64,000 bases of DNA from Fallopia convolvulus (Eukaryota > Streptophyta > Magnoliopsida > Caryophyllales > Polygonaceae), in the NCBI GenBank assembly GCA_964016875.1, contig OZ024729.1:28230494-28294493 (forward strand), in the 5' to 3' direction. Position 1 is the stretch's first letter, and each line of letters starts with the position of its first letter. The position numbers were made by a program, and so were the translations under genes. Shown piece by piece: positions 53,755 through 64,000 of the stretch. Below the pieces are notes generated by a model. It was not told the origin of the DNA. It searched no databases and saw nothing but the letters and a program-made list of their open reading frames with translations.

Positions 53755-54973
53755 GCTAGGGGACCAACCCACGTAGGCTACTAAACAAAATAGTGCAAAT
53801 GGTGCCCAGGATAGTGGTGCTGTCTATACCCAGACAGCTTGCAGCAGAAGATGACAAAACGGTTAAAATGGGCACAAGGGGGAAGAACAGTAAATGGAAA
53901 TTTAATTCCAACATACTACTAGTATAAGAAATTATAAATAGGAAATTACATATTCAAATTAGCACTTGAAATCGATCAAAATGACACTGCGTGGGTCGTG
54001 ACGTACGGCATCATCAGCATCATCCTGAATTTGGTTCAGAAGGGAAAATACTCATTTTGTCATTTGTTCAAACCACCCAGCGGAGAAAACTCAAAGTGGG
54101 CACACTCGGCATTGACTCCGACCAACTAAATCCCCGATGCGTTTAAATATGAATTAAATGCCATTTTCAGCTACTTACCAGAAATAACGGAGAGGAGGAC
54201 TTGCTCACACCGCCGGAGAAACTCCCAATGGAGGTGATTTTTCAGGCCGAGTCGACGAATAATGTGATCGAGGAAGGAAATGGGCGTAACTGGATTCATC
54301 TTCCAATCGAGCGTGGAAAGAACCAGAAGCTCCATTTTCTGGATCGTCTTTGCTTCAAACACATATTTTGTGTCCTCCACCTGTTCGACGAAATGCCACA
54401 GGAAAACAAACTTGATTACTACAACAATGTATGTGCAAAAGTCGATTAGTGTGGTGGTGGTGCTTTGAGTTGACCTACTTGAAGATCTAAGAGGAAGGGG
54501 ACGTGGGTCTCTTCGACTTTAGCAGCCAGAGAGAGGCAAGTGACGGCTGCAAGCTGGATCATCCATGGCTTCTGTCTCTGGTGAAGATGGGGACTTTTGG
54601 AGAGGAATCTGTCCAGGTAGCTAATGGACAAAATGGCTGTCAAAGCTGAGAATCCATAGTAAGAGTTGACCTTTAGCATCCATTCCACAGCTTCTCTTCT
54701 TGCAAGGGAAGGGTCTGAACCTTCCTGCACATTGAGATAGATCTGCTCTTCTTTTGAGAACAGAGAGACCAACTCTTCATCTTCCCAGAACATGTCTTGT
54801 TCCAACAAAAGAATGGGAAAAAGAGATGGACTTTCTTGTAATTCACCCATTTCTTGCCCTCCTTCCAGCTCTTCCCACTGTTCCTCTTCACAGTACAGAG
54901 AAGGAGAGTATGAAGATGAGGAGGAAGTAGATGAAGAAGAAGAAAGAGTGTGGCGGTGGTGAGAGATTGCCAT
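48311..54973 (-). CDS. CYCD3: D3-type cyclin, copia insertion in intron 2
   Basis: A D-type G1 cyclin: it activates CDKA and, through its LxCxE motif, binds retinoblastoma-related protein to promote G1/S entry. There are four exons on the minus strand: 54,973-54,479, 54,380-54,179, 48,994-48,864 and 48,583-48,311, all with GT-AG introns and consistent phases (0, 1, 0). They give 366 aa, typical of CYCD3. The LxCxE motif is LYCEE at residues 26-30. The cyclin box begins ARREAVEWMLKV (91-102) and includes LDRFL and AAVTCLSLAAKVEE (142-155). Exon 2 has VEDTKYVFEAKTIQ; the last exon has NCYEL and GSPSGVIDV, a CYCD3-type tail. Intron 2 is 5184 bp because it holds a complete copia element in the same orientation; without it the intron would be about 0.3 kb. 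The coding exons show no lesion, so the gene may still work if the intron is spliced. Confidence 0.94.
49032..49332 (-). repeat. 3' LTR of the CYCD3-intron copia
   Basis: Direct repeat of 53,614-53,913, containing a TA microsatellite near 49,145. In element orientation it starts TGTTGGAATTAAATTTCC. Confidence 0.92.
49340..53500 (-). pseudogene. Copia Gag-Pol, one frame with two stop codons
   Basis: One frame runs from ATG 53,500 to the stop at 49,340 (about 1387 codons). It is interrupted by a TGA (52,537-52,535) between gag and protease and a TAG (49,951-49,949) just after RPDIA in the RT/RNase H region. Gag is of the Retrotran_gag_3 type (NDPLFLHSSDHPG, then FDGANFGEWK) with a zinc knuckle CTNCKKTNHNVDRC. 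After the TGA come protease (IIDSGAS), integrase (HSRLGH, HVDLWGPY, ENGV-type PQQNGVVERK), RT (YVDDILLTGND) and RNase H (SSAEAEYRS, KHIELDCHF). Both stops look like single-base changes, and there is no frameshift. The TGA position, at a junction where some retroelements use recoding, makes readthrough a possibility but mutation is simpler. Confidence 0.92.
53602..53613 (-). promoter_or_regulatory. Primer-binding site (initiator tRNA-Met type)
   Basis: On the minus strand TGGTATCAGAGC immediately follows the LTR end at 53,614, with no spacer. Confidence 0.9.
53614..53913 (-). repeat. 5' LTR of the CYCD3-intron copia
   Basis: Direct repeat of 49,032-49,332, with a longer TA microsatellite near 53,727-53,752. 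It is the promoter-side LTR for minus-strand transcription, the same direction as CYCD3. Confidence 0.92.
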
Positions 54974-56204
54974 TGCTAGCTTATCTCAATCAAAGGCGAG
55001 AGAATTGGGGTTTAAAGGAGAGTCCTTTGAAGGGTTGTGTTGTGTGTGTGTTTGGAGTAAGCCTCTTTCTAGGCTTTTTTTAGCTTATTCATTAAAGAAG
55101 TCATTGAAGCTTCTCCTCTCACTGTCTTTTGATGGGCAGAGGGAAAACTCAAAGCCCAAAGCCAGCAGAAGAATGCAGACATATAGATAGAGAAAAGAGA
55201 GGCAAGCGCAAGAAGAAAGAGGCGAGGGAGAGTAGCCACGCTTGTCCTTTTCTATACACTACTTTGGTAAATACTCGAATGCTTTTTTTCTGGGTTTTGG
55301 TGTTTCTTTCTTTTTCTTTTTTCTTTTCCGTGAAATGAAAACTGGAAAATCGAAATTCTTTTTTCTGGGTCGTGGCGGGGTGCACTAAGGGCACACGACC
55401 CGAGCAAGGACCCCCAAATATGAATTGAAAACAACGGAGATTGTTTGAGCTCATAGTCCTCATACGTATTATTTTGGGCATATTCACCACGTAAACATGT
55501 TAACTGCTAAAATGAGGGGAATTTAACCAAAAAACAATCTTAACGCTTCATACCCTTTAAATAAGATGAAACTTTGAAAGAAAATAGAGGGAAAGAGAGT
55601 AAGATGGTCAGCGCAATGTGTCGATCAATTGAAAACAATAGCCTTGTCGCAAGATTCTTCCTGATTACATAAGAATCAAGGGTTTAATAAAACGTTTCTC
55701 CTAGTACAAAGAGGATTGAAGTTTTTCCGAGAGTTCGGGAATGTGATACTGTGATAGCTGGTGATTGAATGAATGATCCCCTCTTTCTCCCTTCGTGAAC
55801 ATTTATAGCCTCCTCCTTGTGACCGTTGCTGGAATTATGAGGCATGAGCAAATCCCGCAAATGTCGCTCTTGCTCTTAATGCCCTAGCCGTTACCAGAAA
55901 CCTCGCTCCAAGCCGATGTTGTGGTGTGCTTGCTTGGTGATCGTAATAATGGGCTTCATCAAGCTGTTTAGTGGTCTTCCGATTTTGGGCCTATTTCGAA
56001 GAGGCCCAACAATACCCCCCTAAAACCCGGGAAAATTTCCCTCCAATTTTTCTAGGGTTTTTGATCTTGATCTCGGAAGTTGTAGCACACTCATACTACG
56101 TCCCATCAAATCTGTACTTAAGGCTCCCAAGGACATCATTGCAAAGCATTCGTGGTCTTCCATCTTCATGTACACTCCTTTTACTTCTGTTTTTGATCTT
56201 TTCC
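54974..56204. other. CYCD3 upstream region and 5' flank of the PF04195-like gene
   Basis: On the minus strand the first about 250 bases upstream of the CYCD3 ATG are pyrimidine-rich in places and probably include the 5' UTR; no certain TATA box was identified. From about 55,500 the sequence leads to the plus-strand start at 56,205. The frame that opens at 55,971 has no conserved sequence before that ATG. Confidence 0.4.
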
Positions 56205-57303
56205 ATGGCTAGTTCTGCTTCTTCCTCGGAATCTTCTTCCCGATGCCTTATATCTTCCGATGCGCCCTTGCTTACTCCTTCCAACGTTCTCACCCCTCTT
56301 CATCAAAAAGAGAGCACTTCTTTTGAACAATCCGTTTTTGCTTACTCTGTGGGATTTCCGGCCTCCTCCGAAATCTTTCTCCCTCCTCCCAGCGTTTGGG
56401 CTGACTTCTTTCATGAGGACTGGGTTTTCTTATACGAATATCTTTTTCGTATCGGACATCGCTTTCCTTTTTCCCCTCTGGTAGTTGATTTTCTCACTAC
56501 CCTCGATTTATCGCCTGGCCAAATACTTCCTCAAGTTTAGAGGCTCTTGTTGTCTGTTGATCTTCTCTGTTCCTTTCACGATATCCCCTTCAAAACTGTT
56601 GACTTTCTTTGCAACTATCACTTTTCAAAAAGGGGTCCTGGCCGACTTACCTTGAAAACCCTAAAAGGCAAGTCTGACTTGATTTATGATGTGTCGAAGT
56701 CGGATCGTGGCTGGGCCAACAAGTTCTTCTTCGTAAAGTTGTCTTCTTTGGGGGTTGATACCTCATTTCTAAAACCTCGTTGGCGTGCGACAAGTAGTAT
56801 CTCCTCTACTTTGCTCTTCTTACTTCTTCCTGATAGTGTTAACTTTTGATTGCGTTTGTTTTTGGATGCAGTAAACTTTGCCTCTTTACAACCTCAGAAG
56901 GTGTCAACCCAGACTGTCTCTCGCATTGAAGCCCTTCCGACGGAGGAGAGATCTTATACAAAGCTTGTGAAGGAATATCTCGCTGGTTCCGAAGATTCAG
57001 AAATGTCAAGTGAGTTCTGAAGCTTTTCTTCTTTATTTTTGCTAACACATTGTACTTGCGTAATTCTTTTTACTTGCATGTTTTCAAGCTCAAGAACGAC
57101 TCGATCTACTGCTGCCCTTCGACCATGGAAAGAGTCGAGGCTCGAAAGAAGAGAAAAGTCGAGACAGCTTCTACAGTAGATACCTCTCTAGCGGTGTCCC
57201 TTCCTCCGAAGGTTGCTGACACTACTCCCAAGACTTCCTCTTTAAAGAAGAATGCCACCACCTGTTTGATTGATCTCACTGGCACCATGATGTCGCTTGA
57301 TAT

Positions 57304-59093
57304 TGTGACACCCTTATACCCTATGACGTATACTTTTTAATAACTTATCTCATATATAAAGAGATAATTCACATATAGCAACTATCCACATAAGCACAAA
57401 GCAGAAAGTAACAACCATAAAAGGTTGCCCACACACACACACACATAGGTAGTTACTTCTTATGCTAATACATATATTACTCTAACTTCTATTACAACCC
57501 ATATGTCTAAGATGCAAAATGAGGAGGAGAAGGTTGCATAGAGCTTCAGCCGGCCGACCTGTATGAATGTGACCTCTAACAGAGACACACATCAGTAAGA
57601 ACTAGCTGAACCTGAAAAATTGTTTTGCGATTTACGTGAGTTGCATACTCAGTGAATATAAACCATCATCAATTATTTCACACAAAGTCAAACATTTAGT
57701 CCATGTACATATACACACATATTATACATATGTCATATAGGAATTTACTATACAAATGCAAATGCCGATGTATCCGATTCATTATTTTGTGAACTGTTCA
57801 AGCCTGAATCTGCCCCGGGTTTCCATTACCAATTCTTTTCCATTACCAACTTCTCTTTTTTTTCCATATACCAACCTTTTTTCTTTTCCATTACCGACTT
57901 TTAGGCATCTTAGGCCTCATTTGCTCATATACCATCTCTTAGGCATCTTAGGCCTCATGTATGACCCGTAGGTCTCTTTTGTATACAAATTCAGGGCAAG
58001 ACAGTCACAAATCCTTTTTAATCTCATTGCAATATGCTATGCAATCAAGTGCATCATGTAACCATATAACATATGTCATTTGTTAACATACAACTTTATG
58101 TGCAAACCACTCTGGAAATTTCAGAGCTGTTACATCTATCCATATAACTCATATAGCACATATATCCATATACCATATATAACACATATATCCATATAGC
58201 ACATATATATAGCACATAGGGTTGAATCTCCGGTCTATACTCACCTGTTCAAGACAAATACTATATTTCTCCCCCTTGTCTCTGACCCCGTTCTATGACT
58301 TGTGCTCCTATATGTAACCCAATGCAAATTAGGCTATTTACTCTTATAAACTCTAACCCCAAATGCAATAAAATTCCAGTATGCATTATAACTTTTTGTG
58401 CATAATTCCAAATCCTTTAAAACTTGACAATAATAAACTATATATATAGAAGAACATTTTTCTAGTTCAAACCTTTATGAAAAACTTGATTAAAAGTCCC
58501 CATAATATCCTTACAAGGCAATAGTCTAGAATTATTCTGAAATCTTTTACCGACTATAAATCCAATATCGAAAACATCATCTGAGAACTATAAATCGATG
58601 ATTTCCAAATCAAAATCAACTGTGGATCTAGATCTGGAAAAATCAGTGAAATCCAAATAAACCAATAACTAATTAAAATTTACCAAACCACGCTTGTACT
58701 TCAAGATTAAAACCCAATAGAAGAGATCTTGAACCAAAACCGAGATAAGAATTACAAAACTCCTCCTTTAATTTCTTTCTCTCAAATCTCCACCTTTTTT
58801 CTTGTTCTCTGTAGATTCTTATGAAAGAAGAACAACACATTTATAAGACTTCGTTCAAAGTCGGTTAAATTTTTATGGAATTACGATTTCCACCCTCAAA
58901 TCTCGTTTACTACAAACTTTACCCTGAAATAATTAATAATTAATCTTTATATAAAAACTTTTTAAAATATAATAATTAGAAAATAAATATTACCTTTAAA
59001 AACTCACTATACATCATGCCGATATACTATGCATATGCTATTAATACTATATGAATGCAGAATGACGAATGCACTTTGGTCGGGGATGTTATA
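57304..59093 (-). repeat. 3' LTR of nested gypsy element
   Basis: In plus orientation it starts TGTGACACCC and ends GGGGATGTTATA. It is about 40 bp longer than its partner, mainly because the phrase TTAGGCATCTTAGGCCTCAT is duplicated near 57,900-57,960. It contains a CA microsatellite near 57,430. Confidence 0.92.
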
Positions 59094-61097
59094 ATCCTCC
59101 CCCTCTATAAGAATTTTGTCCTCAAAATTCACAATCTCTTCATATGACTTTCTCATCTTATCCTTCGTTTCACAAGTTGTTTCCTCTATACCCTGATTCT
59201 TCCGAATTACTTCAATCATCGGAATTTCCCTATTTCGTAACTCTTTGATTCTGTAATCTACTATCATGATCGGTTCCTCTGTGTATCTCTGATTTCTGCT
59301 AGTACTTCTGAATCTTTGAACACATGTGATTGATCAGGTCGATATCATCATAACATACTGACATGGAAAACATTATGAATATGAGCCAATTCGGAAGGTA
59401 ATGCTAATATGTATGTCAAATATCAATGTGTCATCCTGAATTTCAAATGGCGTATCTGTTCCTTGTCGAACCAGTTCAATAATTTATACAACATTTTCAT
59501 CACTTACTTGTGCATCTATAATTTTCTGTCTAGCTGAATCTTTAAAGAAGCAATCAGTATTCCATTTGTGTCAAACTGTAGTCTAGCATTTAGACCTCGT
59601 AAAGCAATCAAATCTGGCAATAAAGTCATGTGCATGTTGGCCATCATACCACTGGACTTTCTAGTCAAAGCATCTGCTACAACATTGGCCTTTCCTGAAT
59701 GATACTCAATTGTACAATCATAATCTTTCAATAGTTCTATCTAGCACCTCTGTCTTTTGGCTCATCAAATACTTCACTCTTATGATCTGTAAAGATTTAG
59801 AATGTTTCTCCATATAGATAACGTCTGCGAAATCTTTAGGGCAAATACTATTGCTGCCAGCTCTAAATCATGTACAAGATAAGAAATTTCATGTGATCGA
59901 TACTGTCATGATGCATAGGCAATTACCTTTCCATCCATCATTAAGACACAGTCAAGACTCCGATATGAAACATTAGTGCAAACAACAAATCCTCTTGTAC
60001 CTGTAAGAATTCTCAGTATTGCTGCTATAGACAAACAATGCTTTAACTCATCAAAGTTCTGTTGGCACGCAGAATATCAATGGAATTGAGCATTCTTTCA
60101 TAGCAATTTAGTAACTGGTGCATCTATAATAGAAAAATCCTTCCACTAATAGTCTGTAGTATCCAGCCATACTAAGAAAGATACGAACTTCTGTAACTGT
60201 AGTTGATGCTTTCCAGTTTACCACTGCTTCAAGCTTTTTAGAATCAATCCTCTATACCTCTTCTAGATACTATATGTCCTAAAAATACCATATGATCCAA
60301 CCAGAATTCGAGCTTACTCAGTTTAGCATATATAACTGTTTTTCACTCAAGACTTGTAGCACAGTAGACAAATGATTAGCATGCTCCTCTATACTTCGTG
60401 ATTACACCAATATATCATTAATAAAGATGATCACAAATCTGTCTAGAAAAGATTGAAATACCTTGTTCATCAAAGTCATAAATTCTGCTGGTGCATTAGT
60501 CAAACCAAATAGAATTACCAGAAACTCATAATGTCCATATCGAGTTCTGAATATTGTCTTGATAATGTCATCTTTAGCTATCTTTAACTGATGATATCCT
60601 GATCGAATGTCTATCTTCAAAAATACCTTTGCACCCTGAAGTTGATCAAATAAGTCATCTATTCTTGGCAATAGATATTTGTTCTTCATTGTCACCTGAT
60701 TCAACTTTCTGTAATCTATGCACATTCATGAGATACACTAGCATTAATGAATACTTTGTCCAACAAACCTGTAACTGTTTCTTCAGTTCCCGTTACTCTA
60801 GAAGAGCCATCCAATATGGAAGAATAGAAATCGATGTAGTATCTGACATTAATTCCATAGTAACTATATCTCTCTATCTGATGGCAATCTGGGAAGATCC
60901 TTTGGAAACAAATCAGGATAATCTTTAACAACTGTAATATCTCTAAACTCATCACATTCAACTGTATGATTTATAACATAAGCCAAATATGTTTCACATC
61001 CCTCTCTGATCATACGAAAAGTTGTTGTTGCAGATAATAAGCAAGTGGGTACCTTTTGTCTATCATCATAGAAAACCACTCTAGAATTGCTAGGCAA
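59007..61097 (-). pseudogene. Gypsy pol fragments (RT, RNase H, integrase tail)
   Basis: From 61,097 downwards on the minus strand, the frame has VVKDYPDLFPKDLP and SDREI, the segment before RT in Tekay/Del-type elements. RT follows (60,725-60,402: MCIDYRKLN, SGYHQLKIA, LTNAPAEFM), but the catalytic YxDD reads FIND, so a catalytic aspartate is lost. RNase H remains as YHSGKANVVADALTRK (59,731-59,516). The last block (59,267 to the LTR) has IKELRNREIPMIEV and GIEETT, the polyprotein C-terminus, and runs into the LTR. Gag, protease and the integrase core are absent, and the blocks are in different frames. Confidence 0.85.
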
Positions 61098-61453
61098 GTC
61101 TATTACTAACTCTTTGGTACCACTTTAGCATGAGGTCTTAACAACCAGTCCATAACCAGTATAACATCAAACTCATACAAGAATAACAAGATCAGATCAG
61201 CTGATAACTCTACTATATCCACTGTAATATACAATTCCAATATACTGTATGTACCTTTACCATTTCCTCTGTACTTCCTCTTCTATTGGTTCATATGTAT
61301 GAAATGTATGTTCATGTAATGCTGTATGAGATTCTCCTATAGACTGACTAGCACGGCTGAACCTTCTCTCCTTTGTGCATCATGCTCATGAATGCAATTC
61401 TAATGTCAATTACATATTCTTATGAATGCATGCCCTTAAAAAATCATATCCTT

Positions 61454-61465
61454 GCTCTGATACCA
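61454..61465 (-). promoter_or_regulatory. Primer-binding site (initiator tRNA-Met type)
   Basis: TGGTATCAGAGC on the minus strand, nine bases inside the 5' LTR boundary at 61,475. The spacing is longer than in the other elements here. Confidence 0.8.
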
Positions 61466-61474
61466 AAAACTAGC

Positions 61475-63223
61475 TGTGACACCCTTATACCCTATGACGT
61501 ATACTTTTTAATAACTTATCTCTTATATAAAGAGATAATTCACATATAGCAACTATCCACATAAGCACAAAATAGAAAGTAACAACCATAAAAGGTTGCC
61601 CACACACACACACTTAGGTAGTTACTTCTTATGCTAATACATCTATTACTCTAACTTCTATTACAACCCATATGTCTAAGATGCAAAATGAGGAGGAGAC
61701 GGTTGCATAGAGCTTCAGCCGGCCGACCTGTATGAATGTGACCTCTAATAGAGACACACATCAGTAAGAACTAGCTGAACCTGAAAAATTGTTTTGCGAT
61801 TTACATGAGTCGCATACTCAGTGAATATAAACCATCATCAATTATTTCACACAAAGTCAAACATTTAGTCCATGTACATATACATACATATTATACATAT
61901 GTCATATAGGAATTTACTATACAAATGCAAATGTCGATGTATCCGATTCATTATTCTGTGAACTGTTCAAGCCTGAATCTGCCCCAGGTTTCCATTACCA
62001 ACTCTTTTCCATTACCAACTTCTCTTTTTTTTCCATATACCAACCTTTTTTTCTTTTCCATTACCAACTTTTAGGCATCTTAGGCCTCATGTATGACCCG
62101 TAGGTCTCTTTTGTATACAAATTCAGGGCAAGACAATCACAGGTCCTTTTTAATCTCATTGCAATATGCTATGCAATCAAGTGCATCATGTAACCATATA
62201 ACATATGTCATCTGTTAACATAAAACTTTATGTGCAAACCACTCTGGAAATTTCAGAGCTGTTACATCTATCCATATAACTCATATAGCACATATATCCA
62301 TATAGCATATATATCACATATATCCATATAGCACATATATATAGCACATAGGGTTGAATCTCCGGTCTATACTCACCTGTTCAAGACAAATACTATATTT
62401 CTCCCCCTTGTCTTTGACCCCGTTCTATGACTTGTGCTCCTATATGTAACCCAATGCAAATAAGGCTATTTACTCTTATAAACTCTAACCCTAAATGCAA
62501 TAAAATTCGAGTATGCATTATAACTTTTTGTGCATAATTCCAAATCCTTTAAAACTTGACAATAATAAACTATATATATAGAAGAACATTTTTCTAGTTC
62601 AAACCTTTATGAAAAACTTGATTAAAAGTCCCCATAATATCCTTACAAGGCAATAGCCTAGAATTATTCTGAAATCTTTTACCGACTATAAATCCAATAT
62701 CGAAAACATCATCTGAGAACTATAAATCGATTGATTTCCAAATCAAAATCAACTGTGGATCTAGATCTGGAAAAATCAGTGAAATCCAAATAAACCAATA
62801 ACTAATTAAAACTTACCAAACCACGCTTGTACTTCAAGATTAAAACCTGATAGAAGAGATCTTGAACCAAAACCGAGATAAGAATTACAAAACTCCTCCT
62901 TTAATTTCTTTCTCTCAAATGTCCACCTTTTTTGTTCTCTGTAGATTCTTATGAAATAAGAACAACACATTTATAAGACTTCGTTCAAAGTCGGTTAAAT
63001 TTTTATGGAATTACGATTTCCACCCTCAAATCTCGTTTACTACAAACTTTACCCTGAAATAATTAATAATTAATTTTTAGATAAAAACTTTTTAAAATAT
63101 AATAATTAGAAAATAAATATTACCTTTAAAAACTCACTATACATCATGCCGATATACTATGCATATGCTATTAATACTATATGAATGCAGAATGACGAAT
63201 GCACTTTGGTCGGGGATGTTACA
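61475..63223 (-). repeat. 5' LTR of nested gypsy element
   Basis: In plus orientation it starts TGTGACACCC and ends GGGGATGTTACA, followed by GATAT. It is the partner of 57,304-59,093. Confidence 0.92.
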
Positions 63224-64000
63224 GATATGGCGGCAGAGAAGTGTCTGAACTCTTTGATACCTCTCCACGTGAACTGTTCTCGAGGTGCAAAAAGTCGATC
63301 TTCTATGCCAGAATTCTTCGGCAAAATGTTGGCCGCCCAATGGCAGGTATGGCTACTCATTTCTAGTAACTCGTTGTGCTTTGATTTACGCGTCTTGCCT
63401 CTTGCTCGCGATTTAACGTGTTAACTTTTCCAAAGCTTCCAGCTTACGCTCTCAGCTTTTTAATCCTTCAAGGACCAACCTAGCCAACTTGCTCAGAGCA
63501 AGATCAATATTCAGCTTGAGAAGGACAAGAGTACTCTTCTGGGACAAGAAAAGAGTGCTCTAGAGAAGAAAGTTAAAGAGTTGACAGATGCTCTCGAGAA
63601 GGCCTTTAAGACTTCCAAGGAATGGGAGGAGACATTCATAGCTGCATCAAGGAAGGAAGCTGCTCTCGCAAAGGAGATCGAGGATACTGCTGATTACTGG
63701 TCGTGCAAGGCTCTTGTGGAGACGATAGAGGAGTTCGCTGCAGGAAAGCATACCTCATGGGATGCAGTGAAAGAGAGAGAACAATTTGAAAGTTTGTTCT
63801 CTGATGAAGTGGTTGCAACCAAGAAATCCTCGCTGGTAGACGACATTGCTCATGTCGCCAAGGAAGTAGCCCAAGTGGAGCTTGCGGAGAATCTGAAGGC
63901 TTCCGAAGATGTTTCTAAGGAATAACCTTATTACTCCTGTTTTGGAACTTTTAAGTTTTTTGGTACCCCCGGCGTGTCGGGGTTTAAAACATTTACTTTT

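Larger units (their letters stand above)
49032..53913 (-). mobile_element. Complete Ty1/copia element in CYCD3 intron 2
   Basis: The 4882-bp element has short LTRs of 301 bp (49,032-49,332) and 300 bp (53,614-53,913), TG...CA. On the minus strand the 5' LTR (53,614-53,913) is followed by the primer-binding site, then gag-pol, then a purine tract (CTTGAGGGAGGG) and the 3' LTR. The LTRs differ by about eight substitutions, a TA-microsatellite length change and a 9-bp indel, so this insertion is older than the copia at 29-35 kb. Flanks are TTATA and TACTA, not a clean 5-bp duplication. Two in-frame stops interrupt an otherwise open frame. Confidence 0.93.
57304..63223 (-). mobile_element. Internally deleted Ty3/gypsy element (Tekay-like), nested
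   Basis: The 5920-bp element has long LTRs (57,304-59,093 and 61,475-63,223) and a perfect target duplication GATAT (57,299-57,303 and 63,224-63,228). Coding is on the minus strand, so the 5' LTR is the right one, with the primer-binding site at 61,454-61,465. The 2.4 kb interior is far too short for a full polyprotein: gag and most of integrase are missing. It is therefore non-autonomous. The LTRs are highly similar apart from small indels, so it inserted relatively recently into an already transposon-related gene. Confidence 0.92.
56205..63925 (+). pseudogene. PF04195-like 'putative gypsy type transposon' gene, interrupted
   Basis: Inferred exons are 56,205-56,793, 56,872-57,009, roughly 57,090-63,346 (containing the 5.9 kb insertion at 57,304-63,223), and 63,473-63,925. 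The first exon (VWADFFHEDWVFLYEYLF...HRFPFSPLVVDFLTTLDLSPGQI) resembles the plant 'putative gypsy type transposon' domain (PF04195, Transposase_28). A TAG at 56,538-56,540, where the family usually has tryptophan, interrupts that exon. The third exon holds a basic ARKKRKVE motif. The last exon (KINIQLEKDKSTLLGQEKSALEKKVKELTDAL onward in part) is predicted coiled coil. Removing the inserted element and one GATAT copy rejoins the frame exactly. The exon 3 acceptor is uncertain. The domain's function is unknown, and this copy cannot make a full protein. Confidence 0.7.

Noticed and set aside
49027..53918. Target-site duplication for the CYCD3-intron copia
   Set aside because: Flanks TTATA and TACTA differ at two of five positions in AT-rich sequence, too weak to claim.

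Overview
The window is nuclear DNA of a flowering plant, probably a eudicot. The evidence is spliced host genes with GT-AG introns (an RNA polymerase II subunit and a D3-type cyclin with an N-terminal LxCxE motif) set among plant-type Ty3/gypsy and Ty1/copia LTR retrotransposons, Mutator-like and hAT transposons, a plant L1-type LINE and an Au-like SINE. I cannot name the species. There is no bacterial, organellar, CRISPR or tRNA signal.

Layout. 1-2.4 kb: a TGATGA-rich degenerate tandem array split by a 1.1 kb Mutator-like element, then a MULE transposase remnant. 4.5-10.5 kb: a decayed Ty3/gypsy polyprotein whose integrase is split by a 1.24 kb hAT-like element. 10.6-11.75 kb: a second Mutator-like element carrying a piece of an eIF3d-like gene (Pack-MULE), ending about 180 bp upstream of the RNA polymerase II subunit gene NRPB3 (three exons, 11,935-15,297). 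16.3-23.9 kb: a full-length, apparently intact CRM-like Ty3/gypsy element with a 5-bp target duplication, whose single 1707-codon ORF ends inside the 3' LTR. 23.9-28.3 kb: MITE-like elements and a solo LTR. 29.1-35.3 kb: a complete young Ty1/copia element with an apparent in-frame deletion in RT. 36.7-38.5 kb: LTR-like debris. 38.5-43.1 kb: a 3'-truncated LINE with an unusual ORF1 region overlapping ORF2. 44.7-47.9 kb: the 3' part of an LTR element whose only ORF resembles the 'putative plant transposon protein' (Transposase_32) family. 48.3-55.0 kb: a CYCD3 cyclin gene on the minus strand, with a 4.9 kb copia element in intron 2 in the same orientation. 56.2-63.9 kb: a broken 'putative gypsy type transposon' (PF04195-like) gene with a coiled-coil tail, split by a 5.9 kb internally deleted Ty3/gypsy element.

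The two host genes encode parts of the transcription and cell-cycle machinery and have no evident relation beyond position. The rest is a layered record of insertions. Several layers can be ordered by nesting: the hAT is younger than the decayed gypsy, the copia is younger than CYCD3 intron 2, and the 5.9 kb element is younger than the PF04195-like gene. LTR-LTR similarity, counted by eye, makes the 16-24 kb gypsy and the 29-35 kb copia the youngest insertions (about 1% divergence). Boundaries and splice sites were read by eye, and family assignments rest on recognisable motifs, not on searches.
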